From: Deltaproteobacteria bacterium
GTDB lineage: Bacteria > UBA10199 > GCA-002796325 > JACPFF01
Length of the DNA stretch: 43,577 nt
Assembly: GCA_016183065.1 (NCBI GenBank)
Contig: JACPFF010000006.1
Coordinates: 1-43,577, forward strand
Direction of reading: 5' to 3'
Positions 34,257 through 43,178 of this stretch are shown here, one piece after another. Under the pieces are notes generated by a model. It ran no database searches, was not told where the DNA came from, and saw only the letters and a program-made list of their open reading frames with translations. A program made the translations under genes and the position numbers. Within the stretch, counting starts at the first letter, position 1. Each line of letters opens with the position of its first letter.

Positions 34257-37200
34257 ATGAGGTTGCGTTTCTCTCTCATCATGATCGGTTGCATTGCCCT
34301 GACGGGCATATGGCGTGCCGATGCCGCAGAGCCCGTGTTGCAGGCCGGACAGGTCAAGATGTCCACGCCCATTCCGCTGACCCTTTCGCCGGGCATGGTG
34401 GATACCGCGGTCGACGCCCGGTTTTTTGCCCGGCACCCCCAACAGGCGACACCGTGGAAGAATTTCACGACCGCCCTCAAGGATATTCTCTTCCCCGACC
34501 AGACCGTCCAGATCGACGATGTGGCGCTCTTTGGCATCTCCAAGGGCGGCAAATGCAAGGAACTGACGGCCATTTTGGGGAAGCACGTCACCATGGTGTC
34601 GCAGACGGCCGAGCCATTCACGGATGTCGGATATGGAGAAAACCTTGAGGTCTTCAAGCCGCTCTGTGCGCAACTAATGACATTCGATGCAGCGATTGAT
34701 GGAGAGTTTGTGCCAGCGCAGGGTATTCCGATCACACCCAATTGGTGCGAAACCTTTCATGAGGGGTTCGATGCCAATGGGAATAATGCCAATTTGGATC
34801 CGCTGTGTGAGCCAATCGCGAATGCAGAGCTGGCCTTTGGTGGGGTGATATTCGGTGGATTTTGCTCCTCCTATCTGTCATGTCCGTCGACGCATAAATG
34901 GGGCAGTACCTTTGGCTATGCAGTCGATGCCTACTGTTGGAAACAGTCATTGACCGCCGAATGTATAAATGCGGGTTATTATGACCCAGGTGATAATCCG
35001 CCGGAAACGTTTGACGTCAAGAAAGAGGAGTGCCTTATGGCGCTGTACACCAATACAGCACTCTTTTGCGACGGGAAAGTGGCACCAGACGCGAAAATCG
35101 GACTCAAAGCGATTGTCAATCAGTGTCTCTCACCGAATACCCTCTGTACGGGTGTGGATGCCACGACCTGCAGTCAACGGAAATCGGTCTGCAAGGATTT
35201 GGTGCAGTTGGCGGTGGCACACTCCGATGCCGTCTGTAATCTGAGCGGGGGGAATTGTTACGGAGGGGTCGCCCACGATTTTCTCTCCTATTGTGATAAA
35301 AAGAAAGCCTTGAAAGAGGTGAACGACTTTACTGCAGAGGGAGAGGAACAGTGCGCTGCCACGGAGTCGCAGCTGGGCCCGCTTGCGGAGGTGGCCGGTG
35401 CCTGTACGGTGTTTCTCGGGTGTGCCGGGGGGACGGCGCTCGCAGGGACCTGCCCTGCGTGGCAGGCGCTCTGCCAGGAGAAGGGATATCCCACGAATGT
35501 CGCCGACGACGGATGTTTTTCGGCTGGATGGACGACACAATGCCAGACAATGCAACCGATCCTTGCCAGCTGCGGCAGCGACAATATGTGCCAGGGACTC
35601 GACGACAATGCCTGCATGCAGCTGCAGCTCATCTGCGGCCTGCTGAGTGGGGAATTCCCGCTCTCCCGCATTGTCCTTGGCGATATCCGGTCGGCAACCG
35701 GGACCGCGCAGGTGACGAACGAGTCCGAGGTGGTCTTTAGCGGAGAGAATGTCCTCCCTTATCCCTTGTCCGACTTTGGTGTGACCTATCCCGCCTCGCT
35801 GATGGGCGTCCGGAGTGGTGCGGTGGTCGAGGGAGAGGAGTGGATCGACGGGATGGCCGTGATTTTGAAAGACCCGCGTCCGCAAAAAGTGTCGGGTCTC
35901 TCCAATTCCGCACAACTCTCCCTGATGACCTATGGCTATCCCGGTGTGGCCTATTACCGGTTTTCCACGACCAATGCCGTGCCACTGCTCCGGATGCATT
36001 CGGTCAGTCCGGGCTTTCTCACCGATCACCTCATCGGACCAAAAGGGGCCTGTGAATATAATCCAAAACTCGGTGCCACCGGTGCCGCGACCTTCTTCCA
36101 GAGTCGTGGATGTGTCTTGGAGCAGAATCCCATTGCCATTGTCGCACTCGATTTTGTGGGGCATGCCGATCCCAAAGGACGCGATCTGGTCATTGTCAAC
36201 GATGCGACCTTGCCGGCCGATCCGGCACGGGCCTATGTGACGGTCCATGAAAATGTCGATCCGACCTTTGCGGCGAATGCCAAGACTTATACAGACCTCT
36301 TTGCCTATGCCGGATTTGGCGCACTGAGCAGCCGGAAGCCCTTTGGGCAGTGTGTGCACGGGAACGCCCTCTATGTCCCACTCAATCGGCCGCGCGACGG
36401 AAAATATTATGTCGATCGTGTCACCTACAATACGGAGGAGCCGTTGCTGGCGAAAAAAGTCGTGGTGGAGCCGATTGTGGTCGGAGAGGAGATCACCCCC
36501 GATAACAAGCTCAATAGCTTCGGCCCCTACAAGATTGCCTGCGGGGACTGGAACGGGGATACCCTTCCCGATTTTGCCCTGACCTGGGCAGAGCTCGACG
36601 ACACGGGGATGGCCATTGATTTTCGTCCGGACGTCTCCATTTTTGCGAAAACGCCGGCAGGGACCTATCTCTTGAGTAATAGTCTCGGTGCCATGGCGTT
36701 AAAACACGATGGGACCGATCAGCCCACGGCCGCGGATACCGAATTCTCGGCCATCGTTCGCTGCGATTTGAACAAGGACGGGCGCGATGACCTCTGTGTG
36801 GGCGATCAACGCGTCTATCAGATCGACGGCAAACCGTCCGTCTTCATGACGTACTTTCGGATGAATGACTTTGGCTATAGTCCGGCGGAGACGCACCAGC
36901 AACTCATCCCGGTCAATGCCGGGACGTCGGTCGTCTTTGAGAATGAGATTGCCGGTGTGACGGCCCTCACCGTGGATCGTTTTGAAAATCTGGTGGCCGT
37001 GCTCAGGCCGCCGGCATTGCCAGGATTTGCGCTGGAGGTGGTCTGCTTTGACCGTGACAACGACGGCATCGGGGATTATCCGGACAAAGTCATCTTTAAT
37101 GCCAATATCAAAGACTTCTCCGAACTCAATCCGGTGACCGAGGCCGAGCTGATTGCAGCGGCCAATGCCATTTGCCTCAAGGATAACTGCCCCGAAGGGT

Positions 37201-37358
37201 TCCCGGATGGGACGAAAAATAATGCCTGCCAGACAGAAGTGGAGGGGAATAGCGAAGGGGAACACCCATGCTGGAATCCCTCGCAGTTGGATGCCGATGG
37301 GGATGGGAAGGGTGATGTGTGTGAGGGCGCTGCCAATGTGGATGGAGGGAAAGGGTGA
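34257..37358 (+). CDS. Large secreted Cys-rich protein with DxDxDG motifs
   Basis: The 1033-residue product has a signal peptide (RLRFSLIMIGCIALTGIWRADA-AEP). A Cys-rich region follows (about nt 34740-35650, many CxxC-like pairs), then a middle part without a recognised family. FG-GAP/EF-hand-like motifs are in the C-terminal third: GDWNGDTLPDFAL, CDLNKDGRDDLCVG, CFDRDNDGIGDY and DADGDGKGDVCEG. The last is a thrombospondin-3-type calcium motif. It is probably a calcium-binding surface or extracellular protein. Start and ribosome-binding site are clear. Its stop overlaps the lipoprotein start (ATGA at 37355). The theme matches the first gene of the window, but I see no long sequence identity. 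Confidence 0.82.
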   Translation: MRLRFSLIMIGCIALTGIWRADAAEPVLQAGQVKMSTPIPLTLSPGMVDTAVDARFFARHPQQATPWKNFTTALKDILFPDQTVQIDDVALFGISKGGKCKELTAILGKHVTMVSQTAEPFTDVGYGENLEVFKPLCAQLMTFDAAIDGEFVPAQGIPITPNWCETFHEGFDANGNNANLDPLCEPIANAELAFGGVIFGGFCSSYLSCPSTHKWGSTFGYAVDAYCWKQSLTAECINAGYYDPGDNPPETFDVKKEECLMALYTNTALFCDGKVAPDAKIGLKAIVNQCLSPNTLCTGVDATTCSQRKSVCKDLVQLAVAHSDAVCNLSGGNCYGGVAHDFLSYCDKKKALKEVNDFTAEGEEQCAATESQLGPLAEVAGACTVFLGCAGGTALAGTCPAWQALCQEKGYPTNVADDGCFSAGWTTQCQTMQPILASCGSDNMCQGLDDNACMQLQLICGLLSGEFPLSRIVLGDIRSATGTAQVTNESEVVFSGENVLPYPLSDFGVTYPASLMGVRSGAVVEGEEWIDGMAVILKDPRPQKVSGLSNSAQLSLMTYGYPGVAYYRFSTTNAVPLLRMHSVSPGFLTDHLIGPKGACEYNPKLGATGAATFFQSRGCVLEQNPIAIVALDFVGHADPKGRDLVIVNDATLPADPARAYVTVHENVDPTFAANAKTYTDLFAYAGFGALSSRKPFGQCVHGNALYVPLNRPRDGKYYVDRVTYNTEEPLLAKKVVVEPIVVGEEITPDNKLNSFGPYKIACGDWNGDTLPDFALTWAELDDTGMAIDFRPDVSIFAKTPAGTYLLSNSLGAMALKHDGTDQPTAADTEFSAIVRCDLNKDGRDDLCVGDQRVYQIDGKPSVFMTYFRMNDFGYSPAETHQQLIPVNAGTSVVFENEIAGVTALTVDRFENLVAVLRPPALPGFALEVVCFDRDNDGIGDYPDKVIFNANIKDFSELNPVTEAELIAAANAICLKDNCPEGFPDGTKNNACQTEVEGNSEGEHPCWNPSQLDADGDGKGDVCEGAANVDGGKG

Positions 37359-38785
37359 TGACGCCACGCGATCATGCATCATGGCTGATGCGTCAAGGCC
37401 GCTATCTCTCCCTGATTCTGTTGCTCGGGAGTGCAATGGCCTGCAAAACGGGAGAGCAGGCGGCACAAACGGTAACGCTCCTCAATCTCGGCGTGGTAGC
37501 AGTGGTTGACGAACCACCGCCGCCGCCGCCTCCACCACCACCTCCACCACCTCCACCACCGCCGCCTCCGCCTGGGGAATCACCGCTTCCGTTGGGGAGT
37601 CAATGCGAGCTCCGCGTGGGACGCGAGCCGTCAATGGTCCATCCCGTCAAGCAGGCCCAAGAGTGGCAACTCTACTGGAACAATCAGCTCCGGATTGCCG
37701 GACTGACCACGGATCTCTTTGTCTTTGAAGATGGAGGGCGCGCACTGCTGAATTGCAATATCCCGCGGGCGGCGACGCGCGAGACCGAGGCGGGACTGAC
37801 AGCACAATTCTATCAACACAAGGGGATGCCGCCGCTCAATTACTTTCTCAGCAATAATCGGGTCGGCGTCGATCATGTGATTGGGCGGGATGGCCATGCC
37901 CTGCAACTCTTGCCGATTCAACTCCCGGTGGTCGCGACAAAAGATGCCGAGGCCTACATGAACATCATTGCGACCTTTCCCAGTCCCAGTTTTGATGTGT
38001 CGCCCATGACATCCGTCCTTCCGGATGCCAACATCGCGATCGGGGGCGATGGCCTCTATCAGATCAACAATGTCCTCCGGTTTGAGGTGAAGCCGATCAC
38101 TGGCGGGCCGGAGAAGATGTCAGCCGCCGCCCCGGTCGCAGACGAAGCAGGCGGTTTTGGCGCGCAGGGCATTTCGCCAAACGAGGCGCCGGATGCGGAG
38201 CGCGCACAATTCCTGATGACGAGCGTTGTCGGTCCTGACGGACCGGCCTGGGGGGATGTCACGGGACGGGTCCCGAACATCCAGGATCGATTCCTACTCG
38301 ATGGAAAGAAGATCGAGTTCGGAAAGGCAGCAGAAGTCCTCGTACAGACGGTGAAGGAAGAAATTGAGGCACGGAAAGCGAGTGGTCAGGCGCTCGACGA
38401 TCAGGAGGTCTTGGAAGCGGTTTTTGCGCGTCTGACGTATGATACGAGTGACTGGCTCCATCAGGTGTACACATTGACGACCGCGGATGATATCTTCGTC
38501 GATCCGACAGCCAAGGTCACAGCACCAGACGGCGAAGTGAAAATCCACCTCTTGACCCTGATTCCGGAAATCTCCGTGGGTGGCGCCAGCATGGGATCCG
38601 GGTGTTCACTGATCCCACAGGTGGGGCCCCACGGCCCAGCGCGCACCGCGCGCGAGAGGGGGCGCAGTGGCGACGACCGAGTCCGGGGACCCAGCGAAGC
38701 TGGGTGGACGAGGAAGTCCCCCAGCGCGCACCGCGCGCGAGAGGGGGGGACCCAACGGGCTTTGCCCGTTGGGGGGGCGACGTGA
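37355..38785 (+). CDS. Poly-proline lipoprotein with repeat-derived C-terminus
   Basis: The 476-residue product has a lipoprotein-type signal (SLILLLGSAMAC). A second ATG at 37388 would shorten the N-terminus to the more usual length. A run of 20 prolines follows (nt about 37513-37572) and then a folded part (LPLGSQCELRVG, WQLYWNNQLRIAG) of unknown family. Residues 423-476 (from nt 38621) are translated from copy 3 of the dispersed repeat. The last native residues are GSGCSLIPQ, which resembles the start of a C-terminal sorting tail. It is coupled to the Cys-rich protein upstream. The proline rod probably spans the envelope. Confidence 0.75.
   Translation: MMTPRDHASWLMRQGRYLSLILLLGSAMACKTGEQAAQTVTLLNLGVVAVVDEPPPPPPPPPPPPPPPPPPPPGESPLPLGSQCELRVGREPSMVHPVKQAQEWQLYWNNQLRIAGLTTDLFVFEDGGRALLNCNIPRAATRETEAGLTAQFYQHKGMPPLNYFLSNNRVGVDHVIGRDGHALQLLPIQLPVVATKDAEAYMNIIATFPSPSFDVSPMTSVLPDANIAIGGDGLYQINNVLRFEVKPITGGPEKMSAAAPVADEAGGFGAQGISPNEAPDAERAQFLMTSVVGPDGPAWGDVTGRVPNIQDRFLLDGKKIEFGKAAEVLVQTVKEEIEARKASGQALDDQEVLEAVFARLTYDTSDWLHQVYTLTTADDIFVDPTAKVTAPDGEVKIHLLTLIPEISVGGASMGSGCSLIPQVGPHGPARTARERGRSGDDRVRGPSEAGWTRKSPSAHRAREGGTQRALPVGGAT
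37513..37572 (+). repeat. CCN microsatellite encoding 20 prolines
   Basis: Runs of CCG, CCT and CCA triplets encode an uninterrupted proline tract, with CCACCACCT units repeated. Triplet slippage would change the length in frame. Confidence 0.9.
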
Positions 38786-38797
38786 GCCCCTGTAATA
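38621..38797 (-). repeat. Dispersed modular repeat, copy 3 (cleanest, inverted)
   Basis: On the minus strand it runs from TATTACAGGGGCTCACGT to GTGGGGCCCCAC (38621-38632). It has the hairpin 38752-38760/38764-38772 around TTT, CTCGCGCGCGG stems on both sides of one core, and a CCCAGC-TTC-GCTGGG stem. It enters the 3' end of the lipoprotein gene in the opposite orientation, supplying its stop codon. Confidence 0.85.
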
Positions 38798-38852
38798 GTA
38801 GATTTTCCTGTGAAATCAAAAGCAGGCTCGGTGTCACGATGGCCATCCCGGG

Positions 38853-38925
38853 TGAGGCGCCCGGGATTCGAACCCGGGACACCCGCCTTAAAAGGGCGGT
38901 GCTCTACCGGCTGAGCTAGCGCCTC
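38853..38925 (-). tRNA. tRNA-Lys (anticodon UUU)
   Basis: On the minus strand, acceptor GAGGCGC pairs with GCGCCTC plus discriminator A. The D-arm is GCTCAGCCGGTAGAGC; the anticodon arm is CCGCC-CTTTTAA-GGCGG (loop anticodon TTT); the T-arm has GGTTCGAATCC. 73 nt. CCA is not encoded (ACCC follows). The 311-bp gap around it (38786-39096) contains otherwise only an eleven-G run at 39077-39087. Confidence 0.95.
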
Positions 38926-39096
38926 GATGACATCCGGGGGTCCATCCGGTGCTCGCCGCCTCAAGCGGCTGCGCCCTCCGAGACCCCCGGCCCCCGCGTT
39001 CGCAGCGGCCAAGCCACTGCTCACTTTCCATGCTGCACAGGCGGGAGCCATCACAAATAACCGACGCGTGGTAGCAGGGGGGGGGGGACGTGTCAA

Positions 39097-39471
39097 CTAC
39101 CGACCAACGCGAATGACTTTTTTCGGAGGGCCTTTTTCGGCCAGCGACTTGCGGGTGTGGCCATATTGACGATTAAACATGCCGCTGCGAGAGTCCGGGC
39201 TCTGCATGGTGTTGCGCAGATCGTCGCTCACATTGAATGCGTCCGCACACTTTACACAGAGCCACGTCCCCCGCAGGATGCGATTTTTGTGGGCATACTG
39301 TTCGACGTTCGGGCGGAACTCCTCACAATGCTCGCATTGGTTACGGATTTCATGGCCTTTCCGTTCGGCATCGAGGGCGATTTCTTTCCGCTGCCGCTCC
39401 TTGGCCTTTCCGCGGGTCTGCTCGCTGCTAAACATGCCGGCCTTCTGCAGCGCTTTTTTCAACTGATCCAT
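39097..39471 (-). CDS. Small zinc-ribbon protein, unknown
   Basis: The 124-residue product has CEHC and CVKC (about residues 46-49 and 72-75), a four-cysteine zinc ribbon. Its N-terminus (MDQLKKALQKAGMFSS) is highly charged. The C-terminus (RNTMQSPDSRSGMFNRQYGHTRK) is basic. It has no signal peptide. Family not certain. The sequence before ATG 39471 is pyrimidine-rich, without a Shine-Dalgarno, so a leaderless or low-level message is possible. It lies between the two tRNA-Lys genes, on their strand. Confidence 0.65.
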   Translation of the reverse strand: MDQLKKALQKAGMFSSEQTRGKAKERQRKEIALDAERKGHEIRNQCEHCEEFRPNVEQYAHKNRILRGTWLCVKCADAFNVSDDLRNTMQSPDSRSGMFNRQYGHTRKSLAEKGPPKKVIRVGR

Positions 39472-39626
39472 AAGAGGGGGAAATCATGCCTTGGGAGGGG
39501 AGAGACGTCAAGGGGGCTGTGGAGGATTTTCTGGGTGACATGCCACGAAATATATGAATATAGATGGCCGCTCATGCAGCATTGACAAGGGTTGTAGGGC
39601 AGTGCGATTCCAAAGGAGCAGGGGCA

Positions 39627-40763
39627 ATGGTCCAAGGAAATAACGGAGCAGTGGGAGGGCGGCTCACGGGGATCCGTTTTGGGAGGCCGACCATCGGCGA
39701 TCGGGTGAAGCGAATGCTCAGTCCCCTTGGCCTGTCGGGTGTCTCCACCGCGGCCTTTGCTCGACCCGCCCACTACCGGCAATTTCATCGGACACTGGTG
39801 GAGTTGGGGCATCCACCGGCGCGCGCATGGGGCCTGTGGCAGGTGCGTCGCACCGTCTGTCGCGGGGTGTTTGCGATGGATGACGGAGCGTTGATCATGC
39901 TGGTCGCCCGGCAGGAAAAAGATGCCACTGGTGCACTGGCGGAGATCGTGGGAGCGGCCACGTTAAAGGGCCGAGCAATAAGCAATCCCGGAGATGTTGC
40001 GCGGGCGTGCAGCAATCTTGGGATTCAGACATCGTACGGTTGCTATGAAAACGTCTTGACCTACACGCCAGTATGCGGCGCGGCCATTGTCACCCTGAAG
40101 GGACGGCGGCCCTGTGACCGGCTCAACCCAGAGCAATGGGACCTTCCTCAGGGGCCATGCTGGCAGGTGCTGCCGCAGCGATCAGGTGCCGTGATCAAGA
40201 CAGCGGAATGTAAGATCATTGGGGATTTGCGGGCCCAGGCCACGTACATACTGATTCCTGACCTGGCCATTCTGGCCACTGCCGCACAATCGATCCGGTC
40301 CGAGCTGATCCAGGGGAATGGCCAGTTCACGCAGTTTCTCCCTGCGGTGGTCGAGTATTTTCGGTGGCGACCGGGGAGGGACACACCGGCGGATGCCACA
40401 CAGTCTGGTGCTGCAGAAGGAGACGACGGATACGATGCCATGCTCCGGTGGGCCATGACGCAATGGATGGTCGAAGAGGGCGGGATTACGGTCGAGACGA
40501 TCGATCGTCTCAATATTGGCGGTCTCTTTTTTGCCCGTGGAGCCCGTGTTGGCGAGGTCATGGCCCTGGGGTGCTCACCAAGAAAAATCAAACCGGAGGC
40601 GATGCTGGCTGCGGTATTGTCCGGGGGACTGGATCACCGGAACGGAAATGGTCGCGGATCGTACCGCATCGTCAGCCAGCAGGTGCTTACACCATTTGCC
40701 CCGCCGGCGAGGAAAACGCCAGGAAGACCATTGCGATTTGCCGCGACCCTGCGGGTGGCGTAA
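39627..40763 (+). CDS. Hypothetical protein, unknown family
   Basis: The 378-residue product is soluble and shows no motif I recognise. It is rich in Arg and Gly and has a conserved-looking WDLPQGPCWQVLP and GYDAMLRWAMTQW. ATG 39627 has AAGGAG 8 nt upstream; an ATG at 39564 in frame lacks one. It is the only plus-strand gene between the two tRNAs and ends 29 bp before a terminator-like hairpin. Possible divergent promoter region with the zinc-ribbon gene (39472-39626). Confidence 0.6.
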   Translation: MVQGNNGAVGGRLTGIRFGRPTIGDRVKRMLSPLGLSGVSTAAFARPAHYRQFHRTLVELGHPPARAWGLWQVRRTVCRGVFAMDDGALIMLVARQEKDATGALAEIVGAATLKGRAISNPGDVARACSNLGIQTSYGCYENVLTYTPVCGAAIVTLKGRRPCDRLNPEQWDLPQGPCWQVLPQRSGAVIKTAECKIIGDLRAQATYILIPDLAILATAAQSIRSELIQGNGQFTQFLPAVVEYFRWRPGRDTPADATQSGAAEGDDGYDAMLRWAMTQWMVEEGGITVETIDRLNIGGLFFARGARVGEVMALGCSPRKIKPEAMLAAVLSGGLDHRNGNGRGSYRIVSQQVLTPFAPPARKTPGRPLRFAATLRVA

Positions 40764-40792
40764 GAGGGCATCGCCCATATCTGTAAACACAA

Positions 40793-40816
40793 ACGCCGCA
40801 CCTTCGGGGGCGGCGT
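40793..40816. terminator. Hairpin with TTCG tetraloop
   Basis: ACGCCGC pairs with GCGGCGT, closing a cCTTCGGg tetraloop stem (40793-40799 with 40810-40816). The flanks extend the pairing (ACACAA with TTGTGT-like). It lies between the unknown plus-strand gene and the convergent tRNA-Lys(CUU) 3' end, so it can serve both strands. Confidence 0.6.
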
Positions 40817-40827
40817 GTGTTGTGCGG

Positions 40828-40900
<73 letters not shown>

Positions 40901-40986
40901 CACAAGAACGATGCCGCGCTCTGTAGCGGAGCGCGCGGGTGCTGTCAATTCTTGACTAATGGCGCGCCCTTGTCTAGGCCCCGATT

Positions 40987-41526
40987 ATGGGGACACGGGG
41001 CCGGACCGAACCTTTTGACATCTTGATCAGCGAGAAGGCGATCCAGGAACGGATCGTCGCACTCGGGGCGGAGATCGACCGCGACCTGAAAGATGGCGAC
41101 CTCGTGGTGGTCGGTGTCCTGAAGGGGTCGTTCGTTTTCATGGCCGATCTTATCCGGGCGATCAAACGGCCGGTCAGTTGCGATTTCATCCGTGTGGCCA
41201 GCTACGACCACGATCATTCCACCGGCGTGGTCCGTCTCGAGTTCGATCTGACCCAGCCGATCGCCGACAAGTCGGTCCTCCTCATCGAGGATATTGTCGA
41301 CACCGGTAGGACGCTCCGCTTTTTGCTCAAATATCTCCAGGCCAAGCGCCCGGCCCGGATTCGCGTCGCGAGCCTTCTCTACAAGGAGATCAATCCTGAA
41401 GTCCGCGGATTTATCGATTACTGTGGATTCACCGTCCCCGACAAATATGTCGTCGGCTATGGCCTCGATAGTGAGGGGCTCTACCGTTCGCTGCCGCACA
41501 TTGGCTGTCGGGCTGAGGAACGTTGA
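40987..41526 (+). CDS. hpt: Hypoxanthine phosphoribosyltransferase
   Basis: The 179-residue product has the PRPP-binding loop LLIEDIVDTGRT (about residues 100-111). It also has the Hpt N-terminus (FDILISEKAIQERI), VGVLKGSFVFMADLIRAI, and the C-terminal DKYVVGYGLDSEGLYRSLPHIG. It salvages hypoxanthine and guanine to IMP and GMP. It has no strong ribosome-binding site (AGGCCCCGATT). The following Nudix gene converges with a 7-bp gap. Confidence 0.93.
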   Translation: MGTRGRTEPFDILISEKAIQERIVALGAEIDRDLKDGDLVVVGVLKGSFVFMADLIRAIKRPVSCDFIRVASYDHDHSTGVVRLEFDLTQPIADKSVLLIEDIVDTGRTLRFLLKYLQAKRPARIRVASLLYKEINPEVRGFIDYCGFTVPDKYVVGYGLDSEGLYRSLPHIGCRAEER

Positions 41527-41533
41527 TCGCCTG

Positions 41534-42088
41534 TCATGCTCGAGGGAGACATGGTGATCGTGATGGAACGGCCATTTTTGCAAAGTGGAGGCCGGCATAG
41601 ACCTTCACATCGATGGCCATTCCCGCCTTCCGGTGCGTCGTGAGCCAGGAATCGATGTCGGCCAGCGGGACGGTGTGGACGGTAATCTGTTCGTGGGCAT
41701 CGCCACCGCCGTTGCTAATCTTGTGCAATCCGCTCGCGAGAAAAAAATCGACACGTTCACTGGTCAGACCGGCAGATGTCGGTCCGGAGAGGAGTGGTGT
41801 GAAGGTGGCGGCCTCATAGCCGGTTTCCTCGCGGAGCTCCCTCCGCGCCGCGGTCTCCGGGGCCTCGGCGGGATTGTCCGCATCGCCGACCAGGCCGGCG
41901 GGAAGTTCCAGGACGCGGCCATTGAGTGCCGCACGATATTGTTCCACCAAAATAAGCTCGTGATTCGGTGTGATCGCCACAAGGGCCACGGCGCCACGGC
42001 AGTTGATTCGGTCGACGTATTCCCAGCGGCCGATACGCCGCAGGGCCAGAAATTTTCCCGAACCGAGTGTGGTGACGGGTGCAGTCAT
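41534..42088 (-). CDS. Nudix hydrolase, ADP-ribose pyrophosphatase-like
   Basis: The 184-residue product has LVEQYRAALNGRVLELPAG followed by a Nudix box ending AARRELREETGYE (Arg83-Glu84, Glu87-Glu88, Gly90). One residue seems inserted between the first Gly and Glu75 of the box. YRAALNGRVLELPAGL resembles NudF-type ADP-sugar hydrolases. ATG overlaps the stop of the upstream metallo-beta-lactamase-fold gene (ATGA). GAGGAG lies 9 nt before it. Confidence 0.88.
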   Translation of the reverse strand: MTAPVTTLGSGKFLALRRIGRWEYVDRINCRGAVALVAITPNHELILVEQYRAALNGRVLELPAGLVGDADNPAEAPETAARRELREETGYEAATFTPLLSGPTSAGLTSERVDFFLASGLHKISNGGGDAHEQITVHTVPLADIDSWLTTHRKAGMAIDVKVYAGLHFAKMAVPSRSPCLPRA

Positions 42089-43035
42089 AGTGAAAACTCC
42101 TCTGTGATGGTTGCTCCATTACTTTCGCTGACGATGTGATGCGTCAGCGTGGTGAAAATTGCAATGCCATGTTTTTTCAACCGCGCCAGGACTTCAGCAT
42201 GGGGATGTCCGAAGTCGTTGTTGGGTCCGACAGAAATAATGGCAGTGTCCGGCGTTGTCAGCACAAGGAGCGTGTCGTTCGTGGCCGTCCGGCTGCCGTG
42301 ATGGCTGACGTGCAGGACGTCGACATCTCCTGCCAGCGGTGCAAGCGGCGATTCGAGATTGATCGTCTGGTAGGGCGGAATGCCACCGCCACCCGGGAGG
42401 TCACCCATGTGGAGATAGGTGGTGGCACCGTAGGTGACCTGGAGCACCATGGAGTGGGCATTTTCATCGTCGGGATCAATGGCGATCTGCGTGCCATCGG
42501 CAAACGTCCCATTGACGGCGAGGAGTGTGAGGGCGGCGCCCCCGATGGGGAGCGTCTCGCCGGCGGTCAGAGTGTGCGTACATCCTGAGCGGATGGTGAG
42601 GTAGGTCTTGCTGCTCCATGTGGCCGGTGTTTCAGCAGGCGCGCCGCGGTCGAAACAGGCAATGCGCGGCAGACGGTCGTCGGCCGTGGCGGGCGTGGCA
42701 TCGGGACCGATCAGATATTCCACCAGGCCACCGATGTGATCGAGGTCGTAGTGCGTGGCGAGCGTGTAGTCGGGTCTGTCGATCTGTCGTGTCGCAAGCG
42801 CTTCCTCGAGGATCGGAAGACTCCCCGGCGGGCCTCCGTCGATCAAGAGTGTGGTGCCATCGGGAAACTCGACCAGGGTCGCATCCCCCTGGCCGATGGC
42901 GAGGGCGGTGATGCGGAGAGTGCCGGCGTCAAGCGCCTGCAGAGAAGGCGGGGGGCCGTGGGCGTAGAGTGCCGGTGCGGGCGTGATCGGTCCCCCACAC
43001 CCGAGACAACCGCAGAGGAGGAGCAGCGCGCGCAT
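42085..43035 (-). CDS. Metallo-beta-lactamase-fold lipoprotein (ComEC hydrolase-like)
   Basis: The 316-residue product starts MRALLLLCGCLGC, a lipoprotein signal. It carries GQGDATLVEFPDG, LIDGGPPG and THYDLDHIGG (His95, Asp97, Asp99, His100), VSHHGSRTATN, and NDFGHPHAEVLARLKKHG. These are the metal ligands and pattern of the extracytoplasmic ComEC-like hydrolase domain. It probably cuts a nucleic acid or nucleotide outside the cytoplasm (inference). The lipobox decides the start at 43035; the open frame back to 43350 runs through a hairpin repeat. The four-base overlap with the Nudix gene suggests shared nucleotide scavenging. Confidence 0.82.
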   Translation of the reverse strand: MRALLLLCGCLGCGGPITPAPALYAHGPPPSLQALDAGTLRITALAIGQGDATLVEFPDGTTLLIDGGPPGSLPILEEALATRQIDRPDYTLATHYDLDHIGGLVEYLIGPDATPATADDRLPRIACFDRGAPAETPATWSSKTYLTIRSGCTHTLTAGETLPIGGAALTLLAVNGTFADGTQIAIDPDDENAHSMVLQVTYGATTYLHMGDLPGGGGIPPYQTINLESPLAPLAGDVDVLHVSHHGSRTATNDTLLVLTTPDTAIISVGPNNDFGHPHAEVLARLKKHGIAIFTTLTHHIVSESNGATITEEFSL

Positions 43036-43178
43036 CGCTGCGGGTTGATGCAAGGGTTGTGCCGGAGTTACAGCCCGACAGACAGTTGACTCCTTAAGTA
43101 AAATGTGTGCCGTGACTGCCTGCCGACTGAAGCGATTTTGTGCACGACTGTGTGAGACTTGGTCATGGGATGTGGCTT

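Noticed and set aside
35130-36359. 409-codon minus-strand ORF within the Cys-rich protein gene
   Set aside because: Antisense shadow; the plus-strand gene has a signal peptide, promoter and ribosome-binding site.
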